This document shows positions 7,845-14,687 of a stretch of DNA of 25,355 nucleotides, piece after piece; within the stretch, counting starts at the first letter, position 1; every line of letters starts with the position of its first letter. Where the stretch lies: contig CAZSKN010000031.1 of assembly GCA_964607445.1 (NCBI GenBank), positions 1-25,355 on the forward strand. The letters run 5' to 3'. A model generated the notes under the pieces. That model saw nothing but the letters and a program-made list of their open reading frames with translations. It ran no database searches and had not been told where the DNA came from. This stretch comes from CALCKU01 sp964607445 (GTDB lineage: Bacteria > Pseudomonadota > Alphaproteobacteria > Caulobacterales > Maricaulaceae). Made by a program: the position numbers and the translations under genes.

Positions 7845-8455
7845 TTAAAATATCCGGATGCGGTTAAAAGATTATAAGTTTCAAATAAGGGCAAACCAAC
7901 AACATTACTGTAAGATCCTGATAGATAAGGAATATACATAGCAGCCCGTCCCTGAATACCATAGCCTCCGGCCTTGCCTTGCCATTCCCCACTTTCAAGA
8001 TAATCTGTAATTTCGCGTTCAGATAACGCCTTCATTTTTATTCGAGTTTCAACCACACGACATCGCAATATCCCCGCAGTATCTATAACCGCTACAGCTG
8101 TATAAACACGATGCCCTCTGCCGGACATAAGGCGCAGACACATTTCGGCTTGTACCGGTGTTTCGGTTTTGGGAAGAATACGTCGCCCCACGCCGACAAC
8201 CGTATCTGCGGCCAGGATTGTAGTCTCAGAATGCTTGCTTGCAACTTTTGTTGCTTTTTCTTGCGCTAGACGCAAGGCATGCGACCGGGGCCGCTCACCC
8301 GGAATGGGGGTTTCATTAATATCGGCGGGAATAATCTGATCGGGTGTCACAGATATTTGCGACAGCAAATCCAATCGTCGCGGCGATGCACTGGCCAGTA
8401 TGAGGGAAGGTGCGCTCTTTAGGGGTGGCGCATCGGAAACAAGGGCGTCACCCAT
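7841..8455 (-). CDS. maf: Maf family nucleotide pyrophosphatase
   Basis: The 204-residue protein shows the Maf hallmarks: LILASASPRRLDLL near residues 18-31, a DINETPIPGE segment, LAADTVVGVGRRILPK, and near the end YLESGEWQGKAGGYGIQG. Maf proteins hydrolyse non-canonical or methylated nucleoside triphosphates to monophosphates and pyrophosphate, and some influence septum formation. Which Maf subfamily and base preference apply is not clear. The gene begins 6 bp after infA and ends in an ATGA overlap with the RNase E/G gene. Confidence 0.95.
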   Translation of the reverse strand: MGDALVSDAPPLKSAPSLILASASPRRLDLLSQISVTPDQIIPADINETPIPGERPRSHALRLAQEKATKVASKHSETTILAADTVVGVGRRILPKTETPVQAEMCLRLMSGRGHRVYTAVAVIDTAGILRCRVVETRIKMKALSEREITDYLESGEWQGKAGGYGIQGRAAMYIPYLSGSYSNVVGLPLFETYNLLTASGYFK

Positions 8456-8461
8456 AATCGT

Positions 8462-8680
8462 TTATTTAAAACGGTAAGTGATCCGACCTTTGGAGAGGTC
8501 ATAAGGTGTCATTTCACAAAGAACCTTATCCCCCGCAAGAACTCGAATTCTATTTTTACGCATCCGTCCAGCCGTATGTGCAATGATTTCGTGATCATTA
8601 GCCAATTTCACGCGGAAAGTCGCATTTGGCAAAAGTTCTATAACCTCGCCTTCAAATTCTAAAAGTTCTTCTTTAGCCAA
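8462..8680 (-). CDS. infA: translation initiation factor IF-1
   Basis: At 72 residues this is full-length IF-1, a single OB-fold protein that occupies the ribosomal A site during initiation. MAKEELLEFEGEVIELLPNA at the start and the block ending GRITYRF are essentially invariant in the family. An AGAGGA Shine-Dalgarno lies 6 nt upstream of the ATG. It leads the infA-maf-rng-yacG unit and has its own good promoter at 8738-8767. Confidence 0.99.
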   Translation of the reverse strand: MAKEELLEFEGEVIELLPNATFRVKLANDHEIIAHTAGRMRKNRIRVLAGDKVLCEMTPYDLSKGRITYRFK

Positions 8681-8717
8681 ACCAAATCCTCTTGTTTAAA
8701 CGCTTATTTATGGGCGT

Positions 8718-8731
8718 GATTCTCCTGAATC
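8718..8731 (-). promoter_or_regulatory. paired GANTC (CcrM) sites at the infA transcript start
   Basis: GATTC (8718-8722) and GAATC (8727-8731) form an inverted repeat with a 4-bp centre. Both are GANTC, the site methylated by CcrM in many Alphaproteobacteria. From the -10 position, transcription of infA should start near 8731, so both sites lie at or just after the start. In RNA the repeat would also give a 5-bp hairpin at the 5' end. A regulatory role is inference. Confidence 0.45.
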
Positions 8732-8737
8732 GACGCG

Positions 8738-8767
8738 AATATAGCGCCTATATAGGCATTCTTTCAA
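8738..8767 (-). promoter_or_regulatory. infA promoter with palindromic spacer
   Basis: On the minus strand a -35 TTGAAA (complement of 8762-8767) and a -10 TATATT (complement of 8738-8743) are 18 bp apart, a good sigma70-type match about 55-85 bp before the infA ATG. The spacer contains the perfect 12-bp palindrome GCCTATATAGGC (8746-8757), which is placed as an operator could be. Confidence 0.65.
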
Positions 8768-8784
8768 AAAAAACAGCCTTTTAG

Positions 8785-9225
8785 TTAATTAATATCGACA
8801 AAACGATCTCTTAACCGTCGCTCTATCAAGGCGCGAATAGAGCGATAATTATTCATCATAGCGCGAACATCCAGTGATCCAGCCGTCGGGTCAGGCGTAG
8901 GCCAGACTTCAACACGCGTGTCTGTGTCGGCGAATAAGGCTTTTGCCGCATGTCCGGCCTCCGCTGTGAAGGCGATCACCATATCAAATGATCCATCATG
9001 AATATCGGCCAAGGTTCTAGGCGTATGTCCGGACATATCGATTCCGCATTCATTCATCACCGCGACCATTAGTTGATCGACGTCCCCTGTCGCTAATCCA
9101 CAAGATTGTACAAAAATCCGATCCCCTGCCATATCTTTTAACAATCCCTCGGCCATAGGCGACCTAATGGAGTTCAAATAACACACAAACAAAACGGCAC
9201 TCGGTAATGACGAGGATACAGGCAT
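8785..9225 (-). CDS. low-molecular-weight protein-tyrosine phosphatase family protein
   Basis: The protein (146 residues from the ATG at 9225) has the LMW-PTP/arsenate reductase fold signature: a CX5R P-loop near the N-terminus (CYLNSIRSPMAE, Cys15 and Arg21) and the general-acid segment WPTPDPTAG. The P-loop differs from the classical CxGNxCRS in having Leu-Asn and Ile instead of Gly-Asn and Cys, a form I associate with the alphaproteobacterial proteins encoded beside UPF0262 and infA. The substrate is unknown. The longer frame to 9252 starts with TTG, while the ATG at 9225 has GGAAG 5 nt upstream and begins 2 bp after the UPF0262 stop, so the short start is chosen. Confidence 0.88.
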   Translation of the reverse strand: MPVSSSLPSAVLFVCYLNSIRSPMAEGLLKDMAGDRIFVQSCGLATGDVDQLMVAVMNECGIDMSGHTPRTLADIHDGSFDMVIAFTAEAGHAAKALFADTDTRVEVWPTPDPTAGSLDVRAMMNNYRSIRALIERRLRDRFVDIN

Positions 9226-9227
9226 AG

Positions 9228-9710
9228 TTACTTCCGCCGGTGTAAAGCACAAAGCAAAACGAAAAAACGACGGGCTGTGGCAAATTCGACTTCGGCGTGA
9301 TTGCGCAAACTGTCCTGAAGCATACGCGCGCCTTCATTATGCAAACCACGCCGTCCCATATCAATGGCTTCGATTTGAGCTGATGTCGCCGTTCGAATAG
9401 CCGTATGATAGCTTTCGCAAATCAGGAAATAGTCTTTTATCACGCGACGAAAAGGCCGCATGGATAAAAGAATTTGTCCGCGATCAGATCCATTACTGCG
9501 CTTCATATCCATCAATAAGCGATCTCCCTCTTTCAAGGATATATCTATGACATAGGGGCCACTTTCGCTTTCTAAGGGGCGGAATTCATTATTTTCCAAT
9601 AGGTCGAAAATAGCGACCCGACGCTCATGTTGCATTTCCGGACTGATCGCAGGCAAGCTATCAGCATCCAAATTAAGTTCAACAATGAAATGATCGTTTA
9701 GTTCGGACAT
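9228..9710 (-). CDS. UPF0262 family protein
   Basis: The 160-residue cytosolic protein matches the alphaproteobacterial UPF0262 family, recognised from HERRVAIFDLLENN, the GPYVIDISLKEGDRL block and the RRVIKDYFLICESYHTAIRTAT block. The biochemical role of the family is not known to me. There is no signal peptide or membrane segment. Its ATG overlaps the DUF2948 stop by 1 bp and it is followed after 2 bp by the phosphatase gene, so it is part of the murA operon. In related genomes I recall hisD immediately upstream of this gene; here DUF2948 is directly upstream. Confidence 0.93.
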   Translation of the reverse strand: MSELNDHFIVELNLDADSLPAISPEMQHERRVAIFDLLENNEFRPLESESGPYVIDISLKEGDRLLMDMKRSNGSDRGQILLSMRPFRRVIKDYFLICESYHTAIRTATSAQIEAIDMGRRGLHNEGARMLQDSLRNHAEVEFATARRFFVLLCALHRRK

Positions 9711-10144
9711 TACATGTCTCGACTTAAAGGATGTAAAGGTCGTTTATCCGTTTCGCGTGATGTTGATACATCCACCATAATCGCGTCGATACATTCAACA
9801 TGCAGTAAAACTTCGCCCCCACCGGCAAATACCAGAGCCAAATCTCCGGATGGCTTGGGACGTTTTGGTGTAAATAGCAAAGCCAGCATAACAATCATAG
9901 CGTCGGGATCAGAGCGTTCAATACCGCGAAATTTCACCCCGATAACACCATCAATGCGCACCCCGGTTAGAATGCGTGCCGCTGTGTCTTGTTCATGCTG
10001 AAATCGGGTGAGCCTTAAGTTGAAGGATCGCGATATCTTGTCATAATGCATATCCCCGACGCGCCCGATAGCATCTTGCAAGGACGCTGATAGGACTTCG
10101 ATGTCCTGATCGGTCTCAGCCTTAAGTTTAAGCGGATTCGACAT
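9710..10144 (-). CDS. DUF2948 family protein
   Basis: The 144-residue protein is recognised as DUF2948 from LKLKAETDQDIEVLSASLQDA at the start and LRLTRFQHEQ with GVKFRGIERSDPDAM in the middle. Function is unknown; the family is encoded next to murA in many Alphaproteobacteria. The protein is soluble and ends in a basic, Pro-containing tail (RPLHPLSRDM). AGGAAAG precedes its ATG, which overlaps the murA stop by 1 bp, so translation is probably coupled to murA. Confidence 0.93.
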   Translation of the reverse strand: MSNPLKLKAETDQDIEVLSASLQDAIGRVGDMHYDKISRSFNLRLTRFQHEQDTAARILTGVRIDGVIGVKFRGIERSDPDAMIVMLALLFTPKRPKPSGDLALVFAGGGEVLLHVECIDAIMVDVSTSRETDKRPLHPLSRDM

Positions 10145-11409
10145 TAACTTTCCTGCATACGTTCAATTCTAGCTCCACATTGACCCAGTTTAATTTCGAT
10201 ATGCTCGAACCCGCGATCAAGATGGTAGACCCGTCCAATATGCGTTTTTCCTCGCGCTGCCAAGCCCGCACTGATTAAAGACGCTGACGCACGTAAATCT
10301 GTAGCCATAACGGGGGCGGCTTTTAGCTCTTTTACGCCTCTGACAATGGCTTCGCGCCCTGTAACCGTAATGTCTGCCCCCATACGAACCAATTCCGGAC
10401 AATGCATAAACCGATTCTCAAATATATTTTCACGAATAATCGACACGCCATTCGCCAGCGTCATCATGGCCATGAATTGTGCCTGCAAATCAGTTGGAAA
10501 ACCCGGATAGGCTTGTGTGTCAATATCAACGGCCTTTAGACGTCCACCTCCGCGCTCAATTAGAACGGTTGTTTCGTCTAAGCTGACCTTGGCACCCGCT
10601 TGGGCGATGAGCGGCCATAGCGAACCTAAATGATCGGCTCTAACATTTTTAAGACGGATGGACCCACCTGCCGTCGCTGCGGCCAATGCATAGGTTCCGG
10701 CTTCTATCCGATCCGGAACGACAGCGTGGGACACACCGGATAGGCGCGAAACACCTGTAATTGTGACTTCCGAGCGTCCGGCGCCTGAAATTTTTGCGCC
10801 CATGGCATTTAAGCAATCCGCCAAATCAATAATTTCCGGTTCACGTGCAGCATTATTAAGTACCGTCGTGCCTTTGGCTAAAACGGCGGCTAACATTGTG
10901 TGTTCGGTTGCCCCCACACTGATAAAAGGAAAGGTAATATCCGCTCCCTTAAGGCCAGACTTGGCCGTAGCGTGAACATAGCCCTCGTCGAGTACAATTT
11001 TAGCCCCTAGGGCCTCCAAAGCTTTGAGGTGGAGATCAACAGGTCTTGCGCCAATCGCACACCCGCCCGGCAGGGACACGCGCGCTTGTCCTTCGCGCGC
11101 CAATGTGGGTCCCAGAACATTGAATGTAGCCCGCATTTTCCGTACCAAATCATAAGGTGCGGTTGTTGATGTCAGGGATTTTGCATTCAACTGCATTTTC
11201 GCCCCTGGCCCTTCCTCGACTTCGACGCCCATATGGGCCAGTAATTGCCCCATAAACCTCGTATCGCGTAGTCGCGGCATATTCGTCAGCGTTATAGGTT
11301 CATTGGTCAGCAAACAAACGGCCATGAGTTTTATAGCCGAGTTTTTAGCACCGCTTATTAAAATTTCACCATTTAAGGGAAAACCACCTTCTATTACTAT
11401 TTTATCCAT
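10144..11409 (-). CDS. murA: UDP-N-acetylglucosamine 1-carboxyvinyltransferase
   Basis: MurA transfers enolpyruvate from phosphoenolpyruvate to UDP-GlcNAc, the first committed step of peptidoglycan synthesis. The product from the ATG at 11409 has 421 residues, the normal length. It begins MDKIVIEGGFPLNGEILISGAKN, with Lys22-Asn23 of the substrate site, and has the active-site Cys117 in LPGGCAIGARPVDLH, the fosfomycin-sensitive form. PTDLQAQFMA and ENIFENRFMH are also typical. The longer frame to 11460 starts with TTG and adds 17 atypical residues, while AGGA sits 7 nt before the ATG at 11409. DUF2948, UPF0262 and the phosphatase follow in one run. Confidence 0.98.
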   Translation of the reverse strand: MDKIVIEGGFPLNGEILISGAKNSAIKLMAVCLLTNEPITLTNMPRLRDTRFMGQLLAHMGVEVEEGPGAKMQLNAKSLTSTTAPYDLVRKMRATFNVLGPTLAREGQARVSLPGGCAIGARPVDLHLKALEALGAKIVLDEGYVHATAKSGLKGADITFPFISVGATEHTMLAAVLAKGTTVLNNAAREPEIIDLADCLNAMGAKISGAGRSEVTITGVSRLSGVSHAVVPDRIEAGTYALAAATAGGSIRLKNVRADHLGSLWPLIAQAGAKVSLDETTVLIERGGGRLKAVDIDTQAYPGFPTDLQAQFMAMMTLANGVSIIRENIFENRFMHCPELVRMGADITVTGREAIVRGVKELKAAPVMATDLRASASLISAGLAARGKTHIGRVYHLDRGFEHIEIKLGQCGARIERMQES

Positions 11410-11477
11410 TCGTGCGTCCTGCCTGCAAACGATAAAGCTACCGTATGTTATAAAATTCAATTTTCACGAATCATTGC

Positions 11478-11492
11478 GACCATGTTATGGTC
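11478..11492. promoter_or_regulatory. inverted repeat upstream of murA
   Basis: GACCAT-GTT-ATGGTC is a perfect inverted repeat with 6-bp arms, extended by two more pairs after one mismatch. It lies about 70 bp before the murA ATG, with a GANTC site just beside it (11468-11472). It could be an operator or a small hairpin in the murA leader; nothing else supports a function. Confidence 0.35.
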
Positions 11493-11514
11493 ACATTAAG
11501 GCAAGTTTAGCCTC

Positions 11515-11622
11515 TTAGAAAGTTAGTTTGATCGCCTTTATTTCAAGCCAGTCGGTCCATTTTCTATCACCGCTACACATATAAGGTAAAAGGCTGCATT
11601 TCACGCCTATTCTTGCACGCAT
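11515..11622 (-). CDS. possible 35-residue small ORF before murA
   Basis: An ATG at 11622, 4 bp after the stop of the 51-residue gene, opens a 35-codon frame that ends at 11515. AAGGA lies 8 nt before it, overlapping the end of the upstream gene, which is good Shine-Dalgarno placement for coupled translation. The peptide begins MRARIGVKCSLLPYM and ends WTDWLEIKAIKLTF, with two Cys, two Trp and a basic, partly amphipathic tail. I recognise no family. A chance ORF of this length is quite possible, so confidence is low. Confidence 0.25.
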   Translation of the reverse strand: MRARIGVKCSLLPYMCSGDRKWTDWLEIKAIKLTF

Positions 11623-11626
11623 AAAC

Positions 11627-11782
11627 CTAATCCTTGGGCCGGATGGATTTTCGCGCCGCCGCTTTGCGTTGTCTTAAATTCATACGAAGGTTTTCAGCTA
11701 AACGCGCATCTCGTGCCATTTGCTCCGGTGATTTATCCGGCTTTGGACGGGGTGATGACTTGGGTGAATCAGAAATGCTCAT
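11627..11782 (-). CDS. small basic conserved-type protein upstream of murA
   Basis: A 51-codon frame from ATG at 11782 encodes a charged protein: a Ser/Pro/Lys-rich start (MSISDSPKSSPRPKPDK) followed by an Arg/Lys/Ala-rich helix (MARDARLAENLRMNLRQRK, then AAARKSIRPKD). This pattern, an acidic or Ser/Pro start followed by LAxxLRxNLRRRKAQxR, is one I recall from small hypothetical proteins beside murA in Alphaproteobacteria. The function is unknown; the basic helix could bind nucleic acid or ribosomes, which is speculation. It is likely cotranscribed with murA, 217 bp downstream. Confidence 0.7.
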   Translation of the reverse strand: MSISDSPKSSPRPKPDKSPEQMARDARLAENLRMNLRQRKAAARKSIRPKD

Positions 11783-12233
11783 AACTTGAATATGTCATGT
11801 CCGGATGAGGCTTTCAACATATCAGAGCGATAATCCCTGCCTTATGGCTAAACACATATAGTGCCTCGTAAGTTGAATACATCTCCCTGACTGTTATAGG
11901 GTATACACTCATAGCCTGCCTATAAAAATACAGGTTTAACTGCGTCCCTAAATTTTCGTGATTGATCGATTTTGGGTATGAGCATTCGATTTCGAGACGT
12001 TTTTCCGAGTTATTATGCTCTCATTATTACTATGAATTCGTCGTCAATCGTTTGATAGGAACCGACGCAGGATCTCTTAACCCCGCTGAAAATGAATTGG
12101 AAGCGAATGAGCCTTTTAATATGAAACACTCCGGTATCGTTTTATCGAATATTCATAGGCTCGCAATAAACAGTATTGAAGCCACGATAGAAATGCCTAA
12201 TTGCCGTAATACTGGCTTCCGTATAGCGAGGGC
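11783..12233. other. intergenic region without a supported gene
   Basis: This 451-bp stretch lies between the spt stop and the small gene upstream of murA. It is AT-rich. The only long frame is on the plus strand from a TTG at 11962 and runs about 190 bp into antisense spt, so it is not credible. In frame after the spt stop, 26 codons read as a basic then hydrophobic segment, but there is no start codon with a Shine-Dalgarno. The part near 11880-11940 is the likely promoter region for the small gene and murA; no -35/-10 pair stood out. Confidence 0.6.
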
Positions 12234-13463
12234 TTATTCCGCTGCAGACAGTTTAGCCGACATATCCTGCAAAAGCTGGTCTTGGTTATTTTTCAATTCC
12301 CTGAAAGCTTTCAATATTATGTTAATGTCGTCTTCAGTATGGGCTGCTGACAGGCTAATGCGGAGTAATGAGGAGGATTGCGGCGTTCCGGGTGGAACCG
12401 CCAAATTCACATATACTCCATTTTGAATAAGCTGGTTCCATTCCATAGCGGCGATGGCTTCATTCGGACGTCGTACGGCGATAACAGGGCTGGCATCGGC
12501 ACACAGGTCATATTGCATCTCTGTTAACCCGGAATGCAATTGCACCGCTCTTGCTTTAAGGTTTTTCCTTAAGTGACTACCTTGCTTCACTTTCTCTACA
12601 GCTGCGCGGGCCGCGCAAATATTTGCCGGTGTTGCGGATGCCGTAAACATATAAGGCCGCATAATTTTGCGCGTAATTTCAAATTCAGCATGTCGAGACA
12701 CACAAAACCCGCCAACAGATGCCAGACTTTTTGAAAATGTCCCTGATATAAAATCCACCTTATCCAAAACGCCCTGAGCTTCGGCTAATCCACATCCGGT
12801 TGGCCCGAAAATGCCATAAGAATGAGCTTCATCAATAAACAGATAGCCCCCATGTCGGTGTGTGACTTCGAGAAACTCGTCAATTGGGGCAATATCCCCA
12901 AACATGGAATACATACCTTCAATTACAACTAACGCATGCCCCCCTTCAATTTCACCTTGTCGGCGTAAACGCTTATCAAGATCTTCTGGTGAGTTATGAC
13001 GAAACCTAATTGTAGACGCCCCGGTTAAACGCGTGCCGTCAATAATACAGGCATGGGCATCTGCATCCATAAAGATCACATCTTTATCGCCTGCCAAACC
13101 CGAAATCGCCGCTAGATTTGTTTGATAGCCCGTCGTGAAAACAATACAGCTTGGCATGCCAAAGTGGTCTGCGAGAGCTTTCTCCAAATCTACATGTTCC
13201 GTATAACTTCCATTGGCAATCCGAGACCCTGTCGTGCCTGTACCATGGGCATCCACGGCATCTTTGGCGGCGGACATGCAATCTGGATCAAATGTCAATC
13301 CCAGATAATTATTAGTCCCAGCCAGTAATATGTCACGATTGCCAATGCGTCCGCGGGTTGCGGATATAATATCATCGAATTGCACGCCCAGAGCATCTTG
13401 GCCCATTTTCATCATAATATCGACACGGGCTTGAATGGGAGCGTATTTATCAAAAAGGGACAT
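12234..13463 (-). CDS. spt: serine palmitoyltransferase (sphingolipid synthesis)
   Basis: This 409-residue PLP enzyme of the alpha-oxoamine synthase family condenses L-serine with a palmitoyl thioester, giving 3-oxo-sphinganine and CO2. PLP-site residues are His137 (DADAHACI, stacking), Asp211 and His214 (DEAHSYG) and Lys245 (GTFSKSLASVGG, Schiff base). The GTGTTGSRIANGSYTEH block is shared with related synthases (KBL, BioF), so family alone does not fix the substrate. The assignment rests on the operon: acyl carrier protein, CerR-like reductase and acyl-activating enzyme directly upstream match the Caulobacter crescentus spt-acpR-cerR-aasR group (CC_1162 to CC_1165). It is the last gene of the unit, 36 bp after acpR. 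Confidence 0.92.
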   Translation of the reverse strand: MSLFDKYAPIQARVDIMMKMGQDALGVQFDDIISATRGRIGNRDILLAGTNNYLGLTFDPDCMSAAKDAVDAHGTGTTGSRIANGSYTEHVDLEKALADHFGMPSCIVFTTGYQTNLAAISGLAGDKDVIFMDADAHACIIDGTRLTGASTIRFRHNSPEDLDKRLRRQGEIEGGHALVVIEGMYSMFGDIAPIDEFLEVTHRHGGYLFIDEAHSYGIFGPTGCGLAEAQGVLDKVDFISGTFSKSLASVGGFCVSRHAEFEITRKIMRPYMFTASATPANICAARAAVEKVKQGSHLRKNLKARAVQLHSGLTEMQYDLCADASPVIAVRRPNEAIAAMEWNQLIQNGVYVNLAVPPGTPQSSSLLRISLSAAHTEDDINIILKAFRELKNNQDQLLQDMSAKLSAAE

Positions 13464-13499
13464 AAGATATCTGCATTTGTTAATTATTGAGTCTAAAAC

Positions 13500-13751
13500 T
13501 TATTTCGTAATAAGTTGTTTAACGGCGTTGACCAGTTCTCCGACAGTTTTGATATCACTGACCATTTCCATAGGAATAGATACATCATAATGATCTTCTA
13601 GCGCCATAACCAAATCAAATACTGCTACAGAATCCACTTCCAAATCCGAGACAATACCACTTGCCAAGGATATAGGCCGACTTTCGGGATTATACGGCTT
13701 TAAAAGTTCGCAAATTTTAGCATATATTTCGTCTTTAGACGCATCTGCCAT
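13500..13751 (-). CDS. acpR: dedicated acyl carrier protein of ceramide synthesis (AcpR-like)
   Basis: From the ATG at 13751 the product has 83 residues, the normal ACP size, with a four-helix pattern. The phosphopantetheine site is DSV (LEVDSVAVFDLVM), where most fatty-acid ACPs have DSL. The loop EDHYDVSIPMEMVSDIKTVGEL is typical of helix III. The frame extends to 13793, but GGAG lies 8 nt before the ATG at 13751 and only 2 nt before the one at 13757, so the shorter start is preferred. It sits between cerR and spt; in Caulobacter AcpR presents the acyl chain to Spt, and the same role is inferred here. Confidence 0.9.
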   Translation of the reverse strand: MADASKDEIYAKICELLKPYNPESRPISLASGIVSDLEVDSVAVFDLVMALEDHYDVSIPMEMVSDIKTVGELVNAVKQLITK

Positions 13752-13776
13752 ATTCATGTCTCCGTTCAATCCGCGT

Positions 13777-14685
13777 TTAAGTACGGTACGCATGTAGTGT
13801 CGTGCGTAAAGCCTCGATGATGGGCGTGGCGTCCTGAATCAGGTCGTCACTACTCCAATCTTCATAAAGGAACTCCCGTAACTTTCCTAGGGTGAAGTGC
13901 CCGCGCCCGAAAAATCGAGAGGTAAAACTTGTGATTCCGGCAACCGTATAAAGTATAAACTTTGGCAATGGCAGCACTTTAACGGGACGCCCCAGTGCGT
14001 CTGCACAGGAGAGACTAAACACAGGCCAAGTCATTGAAGGTAAACTGGCTGGGGATACTATTTTTCCATCAAATTTGCCCGTTACCGCACGTAGTGACAA
14101 GCAGTCGGCAAGGTCATGCACATAGACAAGCGAGAGTTTCCGGCCTCGCCAATTCAAGCCGCCCGGCACTGGCAATACCCCCTTTTGAGCGGCTTCAAAA
14201 AAGGGGCGTGTCGCCTCATCACCAGGCCCAAATACAGGCGGCGCCCGTAAAATTGCGATATCCCCTGCAAAATTCGACTTCACAGCCCATTCTCCAGCCG
14301 CTTTTGACGCCGCATAATCAGACAATTCCGGTTTACGTGCCGCAATGGACGACAATAATACGAAACGTTTTACACCCGCAGCCTGTGCTGTTTGCGCAAA
14401 CCTAGCTGTAAAGTCGGCATTGATTTTGAAATAATCTTGACGCACCCGCCCCTTGATCACACCCGCGATATGTAAAACTATATCGGCATCAGCCACAAAA
14501 CTCGAGAGATCACCCTCTAACGTCCCTCTGTGCCACTGTAAATTTTCGTGCGAGATACCTTCAGATTTTTTAAGGTTCCGGACAAGCGCGCGAACGCGAT
14601 ATCCCGCTGCTAACAATTTAGATAGGGTAATTTTTCCGACAAAACCTGTGGCACCTGTCACGGCAATCAAAGGCCCTGCTGACAT
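13777..14685 (-). CDS. cerR: NAD(P)-dependent epimerase/dehydratase family reductase (CerR-like)
   Basis: The 302-residue extended short-chain dehydrogenase has the Rossmann dinucleotide motif TGATGFVG (10-17) and a catalytic Tyr124-x3-Lys128 (YAASK), with Ser112-Ser113 placed as the third catalytic residue. In Caulobacter the gene in this position, cerR, reduces the 3-oxo group in ceramide synthesis. Assignment here relies on the operon (2 bp after the acyl-AcpR synthetase gene, before acpR and spt). A hydrophobic stretch near residues 230-250 (LPKFILYTVAGITSF) may associate with the membrane. Without the neighbours it could only be called an epimerase-family protein. Confidence 0.88.
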   Translation of the reverse strand: MSAGPLIAVTGATGFVGKITLSKLLAAGYRVRALVRNLKKSEGISHENLQWHRGTLEGDLSSFVADADIVLHIAGVIKGRVRQDYFKINADFTARFAQTAQAAGVKRFVLLSSIAARKPELSDYAASKAAGEWAVKSNFAGDIAILRAPPVFGPGDEATRPFFEAAQKGVLPVPGGLNWRGRKLSLVYVHDLADCLSLRAVTGKFDGKIVSPASLPSMTWPVFSLSCADALGRPVKVLPLPKFILYTVAGITSFTSRFFGRGHFTLGKLREFLYEDWSSDDLIQDATPIIEALRTTLHAYRT

Positions 14686-14687
14686 GA

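Noticed and set aside
8692..8709. CtrA-like TTAA-N7-TTTA before infA
   Set aside because: One half-site is imperfect, it lies inside the infA leader downstream of the promoter, and AT-rich DNA gives such matches often.
11962..12426. 154-codon plus-strand frame overlapping the 3' end of spt
   Set aside because: It starts with TTG without a Shine-Dalgarno, runs about 190 bp antisense through a well-conserved gene, and the product resembles nothing.
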